A stretch of 24,604 nucleotides of DNA from Gammaproteobacteria bacterium (GTDB lineage Bacteria > Pseudomonadota > Gammaproteobacteria > Arenicellales > DRJH01). Of the stretch, positions 15,946-24,603 are shown piece after piece. The stretch covers positions 1-24,604 of the forward strand of contig DRJH01000091.1 in NCBI GenBank assembly GCA_011052285.1. The letters run 5' to 3'. Under the pieces are notes generated by a model. That model worked only from the letters and a program-made list of their open reading frames with translations, made no database searches and was not told the origin of the DNA. Made by a program: the position numbers and the translations under genes. The stretch's first letter is position 1, and the number at the start of each line of letters is the position of its first letter.

Positions 15946-17304
15946 ATGAAAAATGCACTTCGTCGATTGCACTACTGGATGGCTGGTAAGGGGGATGAGC
16001 AGCGTTTACCACAGCAGGTGGTGGATTCCATTCACCAACAACAGGATGCCAGCGAAATTCTGATCGGCTGGATTCAGCTGTTGATTGTGGTGACATTCGG
16101 GGTTTTGTATGCTATTTCGCCCAAGGCTTTCGTTGCCAGTAGCTTTACCCCGGTGCCTTGGTTCCTGGGCTTGTACTTTCTGTTTACTGTGATGCGACTC
16201 TGGGTGGCGCATGCACGCAGCTTGCCATTTTGGTTTCTGGTGGCTTCCGTGATTGTTGATATGGTGTTGCTGATGGGGCTGATCTGGAGTTTTCACCTCC
16301 AGTATAATCAGCCACCCTCATTTTATCTCAAGGCACCGACGCTGCTGTATGTGTTTATTTTTATTGCCTTACGTGCACTGCGTTTTGAGCCGGGTTTTGT
16401 GGTGCTTTCCGGGCTGGTAGCTGCTGCTGGATGGGCATTCATGCTGATTTATGCCATCGATAAAATGCCACCTTCCGTGCATATTACCCGTGACTACATA
16501 TTGTATATGACTTCCAACAATATTCTGGCAGGGGCGGAGATTGATAAAATCATTTCGATTCTGGTCGTCACCCTGATTTTAACCATCGCGATTATCCGGG
16601 CGCGTCGGCTGTTGGTACAGGCGGCCAGGGAGCATAATACTGTGGATGGATTGTCTCGCTTTGTGCCGAATAAAGTGGTTGAGGATATTTCCAGCCAAAG
16701 TAGTGATAATCGGTTCGGGGAAAGTGAGGTTCGTGAAGCGACAATCCTGTTTGCGGATTTGGAGCAGTTTACCGCCATTGGAAAGCAGCTTAAGCCCGAG
16801 GAACTGGTCATGACTCTGAACGAATATTTCACCGCCATCGTGGCTCCGGTCAGAAAGTATGGGGGTGTCATTAACCAGTTTCAGGGTGATGCCATCCTTG
16901 CCAGTTTTAATTTGCCGGATACCACGGCCAACCATGCCGAGATGGCGGTTAAGTCAGCAATCGAGATTCAACAGGTACTGGCCCGGAGTTCCTTCTGCAG
17001 GGGTAATCTGCATTTGAAAGCCCGTATCGGGATCAATACCGGGACCGTAGTCGGCGGCCTGGTGGGAACGCCGGACCGACTCAACTATACGGTCCATGGT
17101 GATGTCGTCAATCTTGCTGCCCGTCTGGAACAACTTAACAAAAAGACCGGGACCCGAATCTTGCTGACGCACAAGACCCGTCAGCAGGTACAGGATAAAA
17201 CGTTGTTGTTTATCGACAAGGGTCGTGAGTCGATCCGCGGGCATCATCGGCCGGTGCAGGTATATACAGTGGAAGAATTGCCGAAAGAGGTCGCTGATGA
17301 CTGA
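15946..17304 (+). CDS. Six-TM class III adenylate/guanylate cyclase
   Basis: From ATG 15946 the product has 452 residues. Six hydrophobic segments (about 38-57, 70-88, 95-115, 132-143, 150-170, 200-218) precede a short linker and a class III cyclase domain (about 262-445). The two metal aspartates are present: ILFADLEQFT (D271) and NQFQGDAILASF (D315). So are the transition-state residues N389 and R393 in VVNLAARLE. The purine-specifying positions are Gln311 where adenylate cyclases usually have Lys, and Thr382 (YTVHGD), as in class IIIb; cAMP is therefore likely but not certain. The frame is open to 15895, but the ATG fits better. It faces the cyclic-nucleotide-binding protein gene at 18015-18491 across a short convergent junction. 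TATACT at 15903-15908 could be a -10 box without a clear -35. Confidence 0.9.
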   Translation: MKNALRRLHYWMAGKGDEQRLPQQVVDSIHQQQDASEILIGWIQLLIVVTFGVLYAISPKAFVASSFTPVPWFLGLYFLFTVMRLWVAHARSLPFWFLVASVIVDMVLLMGLIWSFHLQYNQPPSFYLKAPTLLYVFIFIALRALRFEPGFVVLSGLVAAAGWAFMLIYAIDKMPPSVHITRDYILYMTSNNILAGAEIDKIISILVVTLILTIAIIRARRLLVQAAREHNTVDGLSRFVPNKVVEDISSQSSDNRFGESEVREATILFADLEQFTAIGKQLKPEELVMTLNEYFTAIVAPVRKYGGVINQFQGDAILASFNLPDTTANHAEMAVKSAIEIQQVLARSSFCRGNLHLKARIGINTGTVVGGLVGTPDRLNYTVHGDVVNLAARLEQLNKKTGTRILLTHKTRQQVQDKTLLFIDKGRESIRGHHRPVQVYTVEELPKEVADD

Positions 17305-17313
17305 GACCGGGAC

Positions 17314-17347
17314 CCAGGATAGTTTCCTGGTGGCTGTTCGAGAACAG
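17314..17347. terminator. Tandem small hairpins between convergent genes
   Basis: CCAGGA (17314-17319) pairs with TCCTGG (17325-17330), and CTGTTC (17334-17339) with GAACAG (17342-17347), in the 55 bp between the cyclase stop and the stop of the HD-like gene. The location suits transcription ending from both sides, but stems are short and no T-run follows. Confidence 0.35.
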
Positions 17348-17359
17348 GAGCCGACCGGT

Positions 17360-18007
17360 TTATTGTTCTTGCATTAATGCCAGTTCACGCTGGATATTGT
17401 CACGCGCTCTGCTCTCATAGAATTTCAGGAAATGGACTGAATGATAGATACTTGGTCGCTCCAGCAGGTTTTGTAGAAAAGCCGCTTTCCCGGCTTTTTT
17501 CTCCGCGCGGTCACTGTCGCCGTATTCTTCTACGACATGCAGGCTATCACGATGAAATTGATCCCAAGGCAGGCAAAAACTCCCCAGGTCAGCATCTGCC
17601 ATGGCAGCGAGGTCTACCGATGTCAGGTCACCGCAATGACATGTCGCCATGATTAAACGTTCTATGTGGTCGCATAGCGTTGAGTTGGTCACTGGATCAG
17701 CGACGCAATGGCGGAAAAAATTAACGCTGCGGTGCTCATTGTCGGATTGTCCAGGCGTACAAATAACATCATGAAACCAGATTGCGAGTCGAACGCGATC
17801 TGCGGCTTCAAGTTGCTCGGCCATTTCTTCGATAAACCCCAGGCACTGAGCGATATGCGACCAGTTGTGGTAATGCCGCTGGGCATTGTTGTAATGTTGG
17901 TCAAGTTGTCGAAAGACCTGTTGTGCCTGATCCTTTGTGGAGTTTTTTACGGTCCGCAACCACAAGGCAACGAATAGCGCAGGGGTAATCAGTGTCGGTG
18001 CAGGCAT
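17360..18007 (-). CDS. HD-superfamily predicted metal-dependent phosphohydrolase (COG4339-like)
   Basis: From ATG 18007 the protein has 215 residues. Conserved blocks are RHYHNWSHIAQCL (H47, H51), IWFHDVICTPGQSDNEHRS (H79, D80, E91) and a downstream DADLGSF (Asp), together the metal-binding set of the COG4339 branch of HD proteins. Members are predicted to hydrolyse phosphoesters of nucleotides; no substrate is established for this group to my knowledge. The frame continues upstream over the end of the cyclic-nucleotide-binding gene, but ATG 18007 lies 7 bp after that stop and begins a normal N-terminus. It is the last gene of the leftward set ugd-hldA-cNMP-binding-HD, and convergent to a nucleotide cyclase. 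Degradation of a cyclic nucleotide is a speculation from this placement, not something the motif shows. Confidence 0.8.
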   Translation of the reverse strand: MPAPTLITPALFVALWLRTVKNSTKDQAQQVFRQLDQHYNNAQRHYHNWSHIAQCLGFIEEMAEQLEAADRVRLAIWFHDVICTPGQSDNEHRSVNFFRHCVADPVTNSTLCDHIERLIMATCHCGDLTSVDLAAMADADLGSFCLPWDQFHRDSLHVVEEYGDSDRAEKKAGKAAFLQNLLERPSIYHSVHFLKFYESRARDNIQRELALMQEQ

Positions 18008-18014
18008 AACGGGG

Positions 18015-18491
18015 TCAGGGGTGGGGAAGACCAGCGTTTTGCAGAGCAATTTCGAGTTGTTCGGCCTGAGCGTGGGATTTGGCGAGCTTATTGGTCAGTT
18101 GTTGCATGACATCCAGGGCTACATCCGAATTTTCACTAAGTAAACCGAGGAAGGTATCCCGCTCAATGCGAAGCACCAGCAACTTATTGGCAGCTCTGAC
18201 CGAGGCGATGCGTGGAGCATTGGTGATTGCACCCATTTCACCGATGAGCTCATGCATGCCGAGGCTGAGCACAATCAACGGCTTGCCGTCTTGTCCTGTG
18301 GTAAGAACTTCCGCCATACCTTGCATAATGACGAAGGTGCAATCTGAGGGTTCGCCTCTATGGAACAGTATTTGTCCCGGCTCAAGGGTGACTAATTCGC
18401 TGGTGAAAGCAAGCAGCTTCAGCTTTGAGGACTTAAGCCCCGCAAGCATCGGTACTTTGGCTAGTTGTTCTGCTTCTTTATAAACATCCAT
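18015..18491 (-). CDS. Stand-alone cyclic-nucleotide-binding domain protein
   Basis: From ATG 18491 the product has 158 residues and consists of one cNMP-binding beta-roll (about 15-125) plus a helical tail. The phosphate-binding cassette is present: ELIGEMGAITNAPRIASV (81-98), with the conserved Gly84-Glu85 and Arg94 that contact the ribose and phosphate of cAMP or cGMP. The roll is complete (LEPGQILFHRGEPSDCTFVIMQG). No helix-turn-helix, kinase or channel domain follows, so it is not a Crp-type regulator; it likely works by binding a partner. The frame extends to a TTG at 18527, twelve codons earlier; neither start has a clear Shine-Dalgarno. It lies 52 bp downstream of hldA and 7 bp before the HD-type gene. 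Confidence 0.87.
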   Translation of the reverse strand: MDVYKEAEQLAKVPMLAGLKSSKLKLLAFTSELVTLEPGQILFHRGEPSDCTFVIMQGMAEVLTTGQDGKPLIVLSLGMHELIGEMGAITNAPRIASVRAANKLLVLRIERDTFLGLLSENSDVALDVMQQLTNKLAKSHAQAEQLEIALQNAGLPHP

Positions 18492-18543
18492 GGGCAATAG
18501 CGTGGCATGGCTGGCGTCAGAATGCAAGATTACAAGTTTGTTA

Positions 18544-19500
18544 TCATGAACGGCCTTCCAGCTGTAGTTGCTGCAGTACCTCGTCCTGGTTGGCTACTGC
18601 AGCACCCAGTTTGCCGACCACAATGCCGGCTGCAATATTGGCTACCCGCATCGCCCATTGTGGTCCGTAACCTCCGGCGGTCATGGCGGCGTAGGCGGCA
18701 ATGACTGTATCACCTGCACCACTAACATCATAGACTTCACGGCTGTGCGCGCTATCGGTGGCGGTTTCGCCATTGGCATTGACCAGGTGCATACCATCTT
18801 CACCCAAGGTAATCAGTAAGCCGCCAAGTTCATGCTTATGGATCATCTGCAGTGCCAGGCTAATGAGTTCCTGGTCTGTTTCCCAGTCACCGGCCGCAGC
18901 GATAAATTCGTTTCGGTTGGGTGTAATCAAATCAGCATTGCGGTAGCGACTGAAATCGCGTTCCTTGGGGTCGACCAATACAGTTTTTCCAAGGGCATGG
19001 GCCAGGCTAATCATTTGACCAACATGGCGCAGACCCCCCTTGCCGTAATCAGACAGGACCACGACATCACAAGTCGGCAGTAAATTTTGAAAAGCACTGA
19101 GGCCGTGGGCTAACACTTCATGGTCGGGCTGTTTTTCAAAATCTGCGCGGATCAATTGTTGATTGCGCGAGACGATGCGCAGTTTAACGGTGGTGGTGAG
19201 TCTGTGGTCGACGATCATCCTGGCATTCACTGCGGAGGCATCCAGTACTGCGGTTAGTTGCTGGCCTGCCTGATCATCTCCGATTACCGAAAGCAGGTCG
19301 CACTGTGCACCAAGTGCCGCAATATTCAGCGCCACATTGGCGGCTCCACCAGCGCGGTAATCTTCGTGCTGGACCGTGATCACGGGGACAGGGGCTTCAG
19401 GAGAGATACGTTCGACATCACCAAACCAGTAGCGATCAAGCATGACATCTCCAACAACCAGTACCCGTGCGGCTGCCAGCCGTTGTGGGTCGACAGGCAT
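18544..19500 (-). CDS. hldA: D-glycero-beta-D-manno-heptose-7-phosphate kinase (monofunctional, HldA/RfaE1 type)
   Basis: A 318-residue PfkB/ribokinase-family kinase that phosphorylates heptose 7-phosphate at C1 in ADP-heptose synthesis for LPS. Motifs: VLVVGDVMLDRYWFGDVERISPEAPVPV at the N-terminus in the RfaE manner (read as separate blocks VLVVGDVMLDRYW and RISPEAPVPV), YRAGGAANVALN (49-60), DPKERDFSRY, LITPNRNEF, and DVSGAGDT with catalytic D264. The protein ends after the kinase domain, so the cytidylyl/adenylyltransferase half of bifunctional HldE is missing; HldC should be encoded elsewhere. ATG 19500 overlaps the ugd stop by one base (TAATG), showing coupling. Upstream in-frame codons to 19542 lie inside ugd and are unlikely to be used. 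Confidence 0.88.
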   Translation of the reverse strand: MPVDPQRLAAARVLVVGDVMLDRYWFGDVERISPEAPVPVITVQHEDYRAGGAANVALNIAALGAQCDLLSVIGDDQAGQQLTAVLDASAVNARMIVDHRLTTTVKLRIVSRNQQLIRADFEKQPDHEVLAHGLSAFQNLLPTCDVVVLSDYGKGGLRHVGQMISLAHALGKTVLVDPKERDFSRYRNADLITPNRNEFIAAAGDWETDQELISLALQMIHKHELGGLLITLGEDGMHLVNANGETATDSAHSREVYDVSGAGDTVIAAYAAMTAGGYGPQWAMRVANIAAGIVVGKLGAAVANQDEVLQQLQLEGRS

Positions 19501-20822
19501 TACTGACGACCGATGCTGTAATAGGTAAAGCCGGCATCGCACATTTGTGCGGGATCATAGATATTGCGACCATCGACGATGACCGCTTGCGCCATAGCTT
19601 CGCGCATACGTGCGAAATCCGGATTTCGAAACTGCTGCCATTCAGTGATCACCAGTAGTGCATCAGCAGCTTCCAGGGCAAGATATGGATCATCGACCAG
19701 CAGCAAGTTACTCTGTTCGGGATAAATACGTGCTGTTTCATCTCCTGCAATGGGATCAAAAGCGACAATATTCGCCCCTGCGGACCACAACATCTCCATG
19801 ATGATCCGACTCGGTGCCTCACGCATATCATCTGTATTGGGTTTGAAGGCCAGGCCCCACAGGGCGATACGCAGACCTGTAAGCCGACCGTTAAAATGCT
19901 GTTTGAGTTTGACTACCGGCTGTTGTTTTTGTCGTTCATTGACAGCTTCTACAGCCTGCAGAATTTGTGTGGAAACACCCAGCTCGCTAGCGGAATGAAT
20001 CAGGGCTTTTACATCTTTGGGAAAACAAGAACCCCCGTAGCCGCATCCAGGGTAGATGAAATGGTAACCAATTCTTGGGTCGGCACCGATTCCCAGGCGA
20101 ACTTTTTCAATATCAGCCTGGCAACGTTCTGCGACATGTGATAATTCATTGATAAAGGAAATTTTGGTGGCCAGCAGAGCATTGGCCGCGTATTTTGTGA
20201 GCTCGGAGGAGCGCACATCCATAACGATCAGGCGGTTATGGCTGCGATTAAAGGGCGCATACAGGGCCTGCATCAATGCAATAGCACGCGAGTCATCTGC
20301 ACCAACGACAATCCTGTCCGGTTTCAGAAAATCTTCAACCGCGGCGCCTTCCTTGAGAAATTCAGGGTTCGAGACCACGCTGTAGTCGATTTCTACGCCA
20401 CGACATTCGAGTTCGTTGCGAACCACTGCACTGACCTTGTCGGCAGTGCCCACCGGTACAGTGGATTTGGTAACCAGTACCCGGTACTCTGTAAGGTGTT
20501 GACCGATATCCTGGGCCACCTTGAGTACATGCTGCAGGTCAGCTGAGCCATTCTCTTCCGGTGGCGTGCCGACTGCGATAAACAGTATCTCGCCGTGCTC
20601 TACGCCAGCTTTGATATCGGTACTGAACTGCAATCTTCCGGCCTCAGCATTGTTAGCTACCAGGGTTTCGAGGCCTGGTTCATAGATCGGCAGTCGCCCC
20701 TCCATGAGACCGCTTATCTTGTCCTGATCGGTATCAATACATAACACATCATTGCCAACCTCGGCTAAACAAGTGCCGCTGACCAGCCCAACATAGCCGG
20801 TGCCTATAACTGTAACTTTCAT
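19500..20822 (-). CDS. ugd: UDP-glucose 6-dehydrogenase
   Basis: The 440-residue NAD-dependent enzyme oxidises UDP-glucose twice to UDP-glucuronate, a precursor for capsule, exopolysaccharide or LPS sugars. N-terminal Rossmann [20 protein letters not shown] (7-26), [10 protein letters not shown] (117-126), [11 protein letters not shown], the central helix with [20 protein letters not shown] (207-226) and the catalytic cysteine in [10 protein letters not shown] (C266) are all present. [18 protein letters not shown] marks the C-terminal UDP-binding domain. Length is typical. It is the first gene of the leftward set and is coupled to hldA by a one-base overlap; it diverges from gltX, with 121 bp between. 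Confidence 0.95.
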   Translation of the reverse strand: MKVTVIGTGYVGLVSGTCLAEVGNDVLCIDTDQDKISGLMEGRLPIYEPGLETLVANNAEAGRLQFSTDIKAGVEHGEILFIAVGTPPEENGSADLQHVLKVAQDIGQHLTEYRVLVTKSTVPVGTADKVSAVVRNELECRGVEIDYSVVSNPEFLKEGAAVEDFLKPDRIVVGADDSRAIALMQALYAPFNRSHNRLIVMDVRSSELTKYAANALLATKISFINELSHVAERCQADIEKVRLGIGADPRIGYHFIYPGCGYGGSCFPKDVKALIHSASELGVSTQILQAVEAVNERQKQQPVVKLKQHFNGRLTGLRIALWGLAFKPNTDDMREAPSRIIMEMLWSAGANIVAFDPIAGDETARIYPEQSNLLLVDDPYLALEAADALLVITEWQQFRNPDFARMREAMAQAVIVDGRNIYDPAQMCDAGFTYYSIGRQ

Positions 20823-20907
20823 GATGTAATGCCTTTGGAAAAGGTGGAATTATGCCCTAAATCCACTCAGCAAGGCAGCACATTTTGTAACTATTCAAGG
20901 CCGATTC

Positions 20908-20916
20908 TGCTAGAAT
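20908..20916 (+). promoter_or_regulatory. Putative extended -10 promoter of gltX
   Basis: TGCTAGAAT is a TGn-extended -10 element, 27 bp before the gltX ATG. TTGTAA at 20885-20890 could serve as a -35 but the 20-bp spacer is long; an extended -10 lessens the need for it. AAGGA lies 7 nt before the ATG as ribosome binding site. Confidence 0.45.
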
Positions 20917-20943
20917 ACCGGCCCGAAAAACAAGGATTCAGGC

Positions 20944-22356
20944 ATGACCATCAGAACACGATTTGCTCCCAGCCCTACAGGATATTTGCATATTGGGGGT
21001 GTGCGTACTGCACTTTTTTCCTGGTTGCATGCGTGTCACAATGGTGGCCAGTTCGTTATGCGGATCGAGGATACCGATCGACTACGTTCCACCCAGGCTT
21101 CGGTGGATGCCATCCTTGAGGGCATGCAGTGGCTGGGTTTGGACTGGGATGAAGGCCCCTTCTATCAGACCCAGCGCTTCCCCCGCTACACGGAAGTGAT
21201 CAACGAGCTTCTCGAACACGATCTGGCCTATCCTTGCTACTGCAGTCGCGAAGCACTCGAAACCATGCGTGAGCAGCAAAAGGCAGCTGGCATCAAGCCA
21301 CGCTATGATCGCCGTTGTCGAGACCGCACTGCGCCGCCTCCACCCGGTGTGGAACCGGTGATTCGTTTCAAGAATCCGCTTGAGGGCGCAGTGGAATTTG
21401 ACGACGTGATCCGTGGTCGTATCGTGATCAGCAATCAGGAGCTTGATGACCTGATCATTGCTCGACCGGATGGGACGCCGACCTATAACTTCACCGTCGT
21501 GGTAGATGATATGGATATGGCGATTACTGATGTGATCCGTGGTGATGATCATGTCAACAACACGCCTCGACAGATCAATATCTTCAATGCCTTGGGTGCC
21601 CAGGCGCCACGTTATGCTCATGTACCGATGATTCTGGGTGGGGATGGCAAACGTCTTTCCAAACGCCATGGTGCGGTCAGCGTCCTGGAATATCGTGAAC
21701 AAGGTTTTCTGCCCGAAGCGCTGCTCAATTATCTGTTGCGTTTGGGTTGGTCCCATGGTGATCAGGAAATCTTCAGCCGTGAGGAAATGGTCGACCTGTT
21801 TGACCTGGGCACCGTCAATCATTCGGCCTCGACCTTTAATGCACAGAAACTGGTTTGGCTCAACGAACACTACATTAAAACCGGTGATCTGACCGACAAA
21901 GTCGCCCGGTTTGGCGAAATGCTGGCGGCCGATGGGCTTAATCTCGAGCATGGCCCCGCAGTCAGGGATGTCTATGAAGTACAGATGGAACGTGCTAAAA
22001 CCCTGGTCGAGATGGTCGAAAAAAGCCGGGTTTTTTATACCCCGTTTCCCGGTTTCGATGAAAAAGCCGCACACAAGTATCTCAAGCTTGTGGTTGCCGA
22101 GCCCCTGGAAGCCCTGCGGAACCGCTGGCAGCGGTTGCCCGACTGGCGAGCGGAGCCGATTCACGACGTGCTCAAGCAATTTGTGGCAGAGACCGGTATC
22201 AAATTTGGAAAAATCGCCCAACCGGTGCGTGTTGCCATTACCGGCACCGCAGTTTCACCAGCACTCGACAAGACATTGTGGTTGCTCGGTCAAGAGCAGA
22301 GTATGCAGCGGCTGAGCCATGCGCTTGCGTGGATTCGGAGCCGGGAGTCAGGCTGA
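20944..22356 (+). CDS. gltX: Glutamyl-tRNA synthetase
   Basis: A 470-residue class I aminoacyl-tRNA synthetase charging tRNA-Glu. HIGH-type motif FAPSPTGYLHIGGVRTALF (7-25), KMSKS-type motif GKRLSKRHG (about 234-242), and a zinc site with C98, C100, Y121 and C125 in YPCYC and YDRRC; these are the same residue numbers I recall for the E. coli enzyme. IRFKNPLEG, DDLIIARPDGTPTYNFTVV and DDMDMAITDVIRGDDH are also typical. The C-terminal anticodon-binding region is complete. It is transcribed alone from a probable extended -10 promoter, divergent from ugd and convergent with the decayed helicase gene. Whether it also mischarges tRNA-Gln cannot be judged without knowing if glnS or gatCAB is present. 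Confidence 0.96.
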   Translation: MTIRTRFAPSPTGYLHIGGVRTALFSWLHACHNGGQFVMRIEDTDRLRSTQASVDAILEGMQWLGLDWDEGPFYQTQRFPRYTEVINELLEHDLAYPCYCSREALETMREQQKAAGIKPRYDRRCRDRTAPPPPGVEPVIRFKNPLEGAVEFDDVIRGRIVISNQELDDLIIARPDGTPTYNFTVVVDDMDMAITDVIRGDDHVNNTPRQINIFNALGAQAPRYAHVPMILGGDGKRLSKRHGAVSVLEYREQGFLPEALLNYLLRLGWSHGDQEIFSREEMVDLFDLGTVNHSASTFNAQKLVWLNEHYIKTGDLTDKVARFGEMLAADGLNLEHGPAVRDVYEVQMERAKTLVEMVEKSRVFYTPFPGFDEKAAHKYLKLVVAEPLEALRNRWQRLPDWRAEPIHDVLKQFVAETGIKFGKIAQPVRVAITGTAVSPALDKTLWLLGQEQSMQRLSHALAWIRSRESG

Positions 22357-22465
22357 CTGGCGGAGAGGGTATGTACAAATCACTCCTATAATCTCCAGGC
22401 TCTCTATATCGTGATCACATATAATTTTTATGGAATATTGCTCAAATGGCTTAGTCACAAGGAAA

Positions 22466-24603
22466 TCATGCCAGCATAATTTCCTTGGCGGTTTCCAGGA
22501 TGCTGCGTGCCTTGCTTGTAAGCCTCTTTATCCTACAGTGGTCCAGGACTTCCCTGAACAATTGTTCTTCTTCATGAATGGAGAATTGTTTGGTAACCAT
22601 GTCCATAAGTACGGCAATCTCATTTAGAGGTATCTCTTCAAGAGTTCGACCAAATATCGACCCGGAAAGTCCGGATGAACGACACCAATATCTATACGGA
22701 AAGCGGACACGCCAATTTGCGGGTGAACTGTCCAACCACGCTCTTGCAAACCACGGGCAACAGCAACTTCAAATGGAGAATCAAAGTCTCCTTGTGACCC
22801 ATACACCGCCTCACCCAAAGCTTTAACCCCTCGGTTTGCAAAATCCAGGAAGTGCTTCAGGTCTCTAACACCCGTTGCCGACGTGCGGGAAAGATCAATG
22901 TCATCGGAACCAAGGGAAGAGAATACGATCATTTCTGATCGCGCTCTGGTAGTGGCAACATTAAGGCGGCGCTCACCACCCTCTCTGTTTAGAGGGCCAA
23001 AGTTCATGGATATTTTACCTGAGGCATCCGGACCGTAAGTGGTTGAAAATAAGATAATATCACATTCATCTTCTTGAACGGATTCAAGGTTTTTAACAAA
23101 AACAGGTTCAATCAGATCTTCATCAAAGTGACGTTCAATATCAGGGTGATGCCGCCGTACTTCATCAAGCAAATTTTCAATTAACCGCTGTTGCTCAGCA
23201 TTAAACGTCACAACACCAATGGTGCGGTTTTTTCTGTTAAAAATATGATCTTTAAGGCGGCGCACAATTTCAGTAACAATAGCGTCGGCCTCTTCGCGGT
23301 TGGTTCGACCGCCGCCTTTCTGGTAGACGCCGTTTACGCGAACCAATCGCACTGCTCTATCTTCTAATGTTGGCGATGGAAAAGTTATTAAATTCCCGCC
23401 GTAATACTTGTGATTTGAAAAGGTAATAAGGGATTCGTTTTCAGAGCGATAATGCCAAGCAAGACGCCTTGTTGGTATGCCAGCGCCAAGCATTTCATCT
23501 AAAATACTCTCCAAGTCGCCTTCGTCTACATCTTCAGACTCATCGCCCGAACGACCAAAGAAGCTGGTCGGCGGTAACTGTTTGGGGTCGCCGGCAACAA
23601 TCGTTTGCCTGGCTCTTGCAATGGATCCTATGGCATCCCAAACCGTGATTTGAGATGCTTCATCGAAGATTACGGCATCAAATGCTTTTTGCTCCACTTT
23701 TTGAGGGATTTGGCTACAAATCCGCGCCCTCACATACCTACTGGTCAACGAGTGAAGCTGATCATCAAGGGCCTTAAATTGTTCGATTTTATCTTGGTGC
23801 AAACCGGAATTAAACCCACGCAGAATATCATCTGCATCCATTTTCTTCTCAACCCACCAACGACAATATGATGCATCAAAACCATCTTCCAGGCGCTCAA
23901 TTGCCAGCTTACCGCTTTCCAGCGCATCCACCAAGGGTTTGAGGCCTGAACCCAAAGCAAGAAAAAGCATATTTGCGCCGCCTTCCTCCAGATCGCGTTT
24001 AGCCTTGCGATAAAGAGCGATAAGCCTTGTTTCGAGTTTTTTCTTTTCTTCACGAACATAAATCTCATGCCTATCAAGGGCACTGGAGACTAGCGCCTCA
24101 TCTAAATTTTCACCCGTTCGCACACTATGAATAGTGCTATCCCGCCCTTCATCAACGGTCGTGATTGGCAAAGACAAAACATTGATCTTCTTTCCCTCGG
24201 CTAATTTATCTTCCAATAATCCAGGGTCAGGGCAAACAGTCGGAATTGCGGTTGCGGTTAGAGAAGGACGAAAATTGAGTAAGGGATTTCTCAGTGAAAG
24301 ATCCAGTAACTTTCTCTGCCACCTTTCCAGACGCATTTCACGGCTCGCTTCCTCGCTGCCTGAAGTATCTGGCTTGGCAAAATCTTCAATAACTGGTGGC
24401 TCATCCAGAACAGGAAGCGTAGACACCCCTATTTTTTCATCATCACCGTCCACCACTACCTGTTCGACAAAGGAAAGAGGCTTTATCCGCTGCTCACGCG
24501 CACGCTGAATATACTCATAGTGCTGAAGAATACCTCGGTAATGAATTAAAAACCCACTTATATTCAGTAGGTTGTAAAATTCAAAAAGTGCATTTTTCAG
24601 CAT
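22466..24603 (-). pseudogene. Decayed DUF4011 / SF1 helicase / Vsr-like / DUF3320 defence-type protein
   Basis: The longest frame (24603-22624, 659 codons) has DUF4011 (LERWQRKLLDLSLRNPLLNF, residues 93-112, to EEGGANMLFLALG) joined directly to the second half of an SF1 helicase: motif II VIFDEASQ (D314, E315), motif III GDPKQLPPT, HYRSENESLITFSNHKY, and motifs V/VI (FGPLNREGGERRLNVATTRAR). No Walker A exists. A Vsr-like nuclease domain starts (SPFEVAVARGLQERGW, RIDIGVVHPDFPGRYL) but breaks off and frameshifts at about 22646-22662. Sense resumes in another frame (GRTLEEIPLNEIAVLM to EIMLA, stop 22466) as a DUF3320-like tail. Relatives are about 1,500-2,000 residues and, as I recall, belong to a single-gene phage-defence class (DUF4011-helicase-Vsr-DUF3320, Hhe). 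The first ~31 codons derive from the repeat element, so the native N-terminus is missing or beyond the window. Confidence 0.85.

Noticed and set aside
15901..15960. Partial similarity to the repeat element (TATACTCTCT and TGAAAAATGCACTT) before and at the cyclase start
   Set aside because: The two short matches have different spacing from the element and fall on a -10-like box and on coding sequence; chance resemblance is sufficient.
21082..22221. A 379-codon frame antisense to gltX
   Set aside because: gltX is intact and recognisable along its whole length; the antisense frame shows no family motif and is a codon-bias shadow.
22405..22423. Palindrome around GTGATCAC between gltX and the helicase remnant as a CRP site
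   Set aside because: The TGTGA-N6-TCACA spacing of a CRP site is missing and it lies between the ends of convergent genes.
22466..24603. A functional antiviral helicase-nuclease
   Set aside because: Walker A and the nuclease core are absent, the tail is out of frame and the 5' end is replaced by a repeat.
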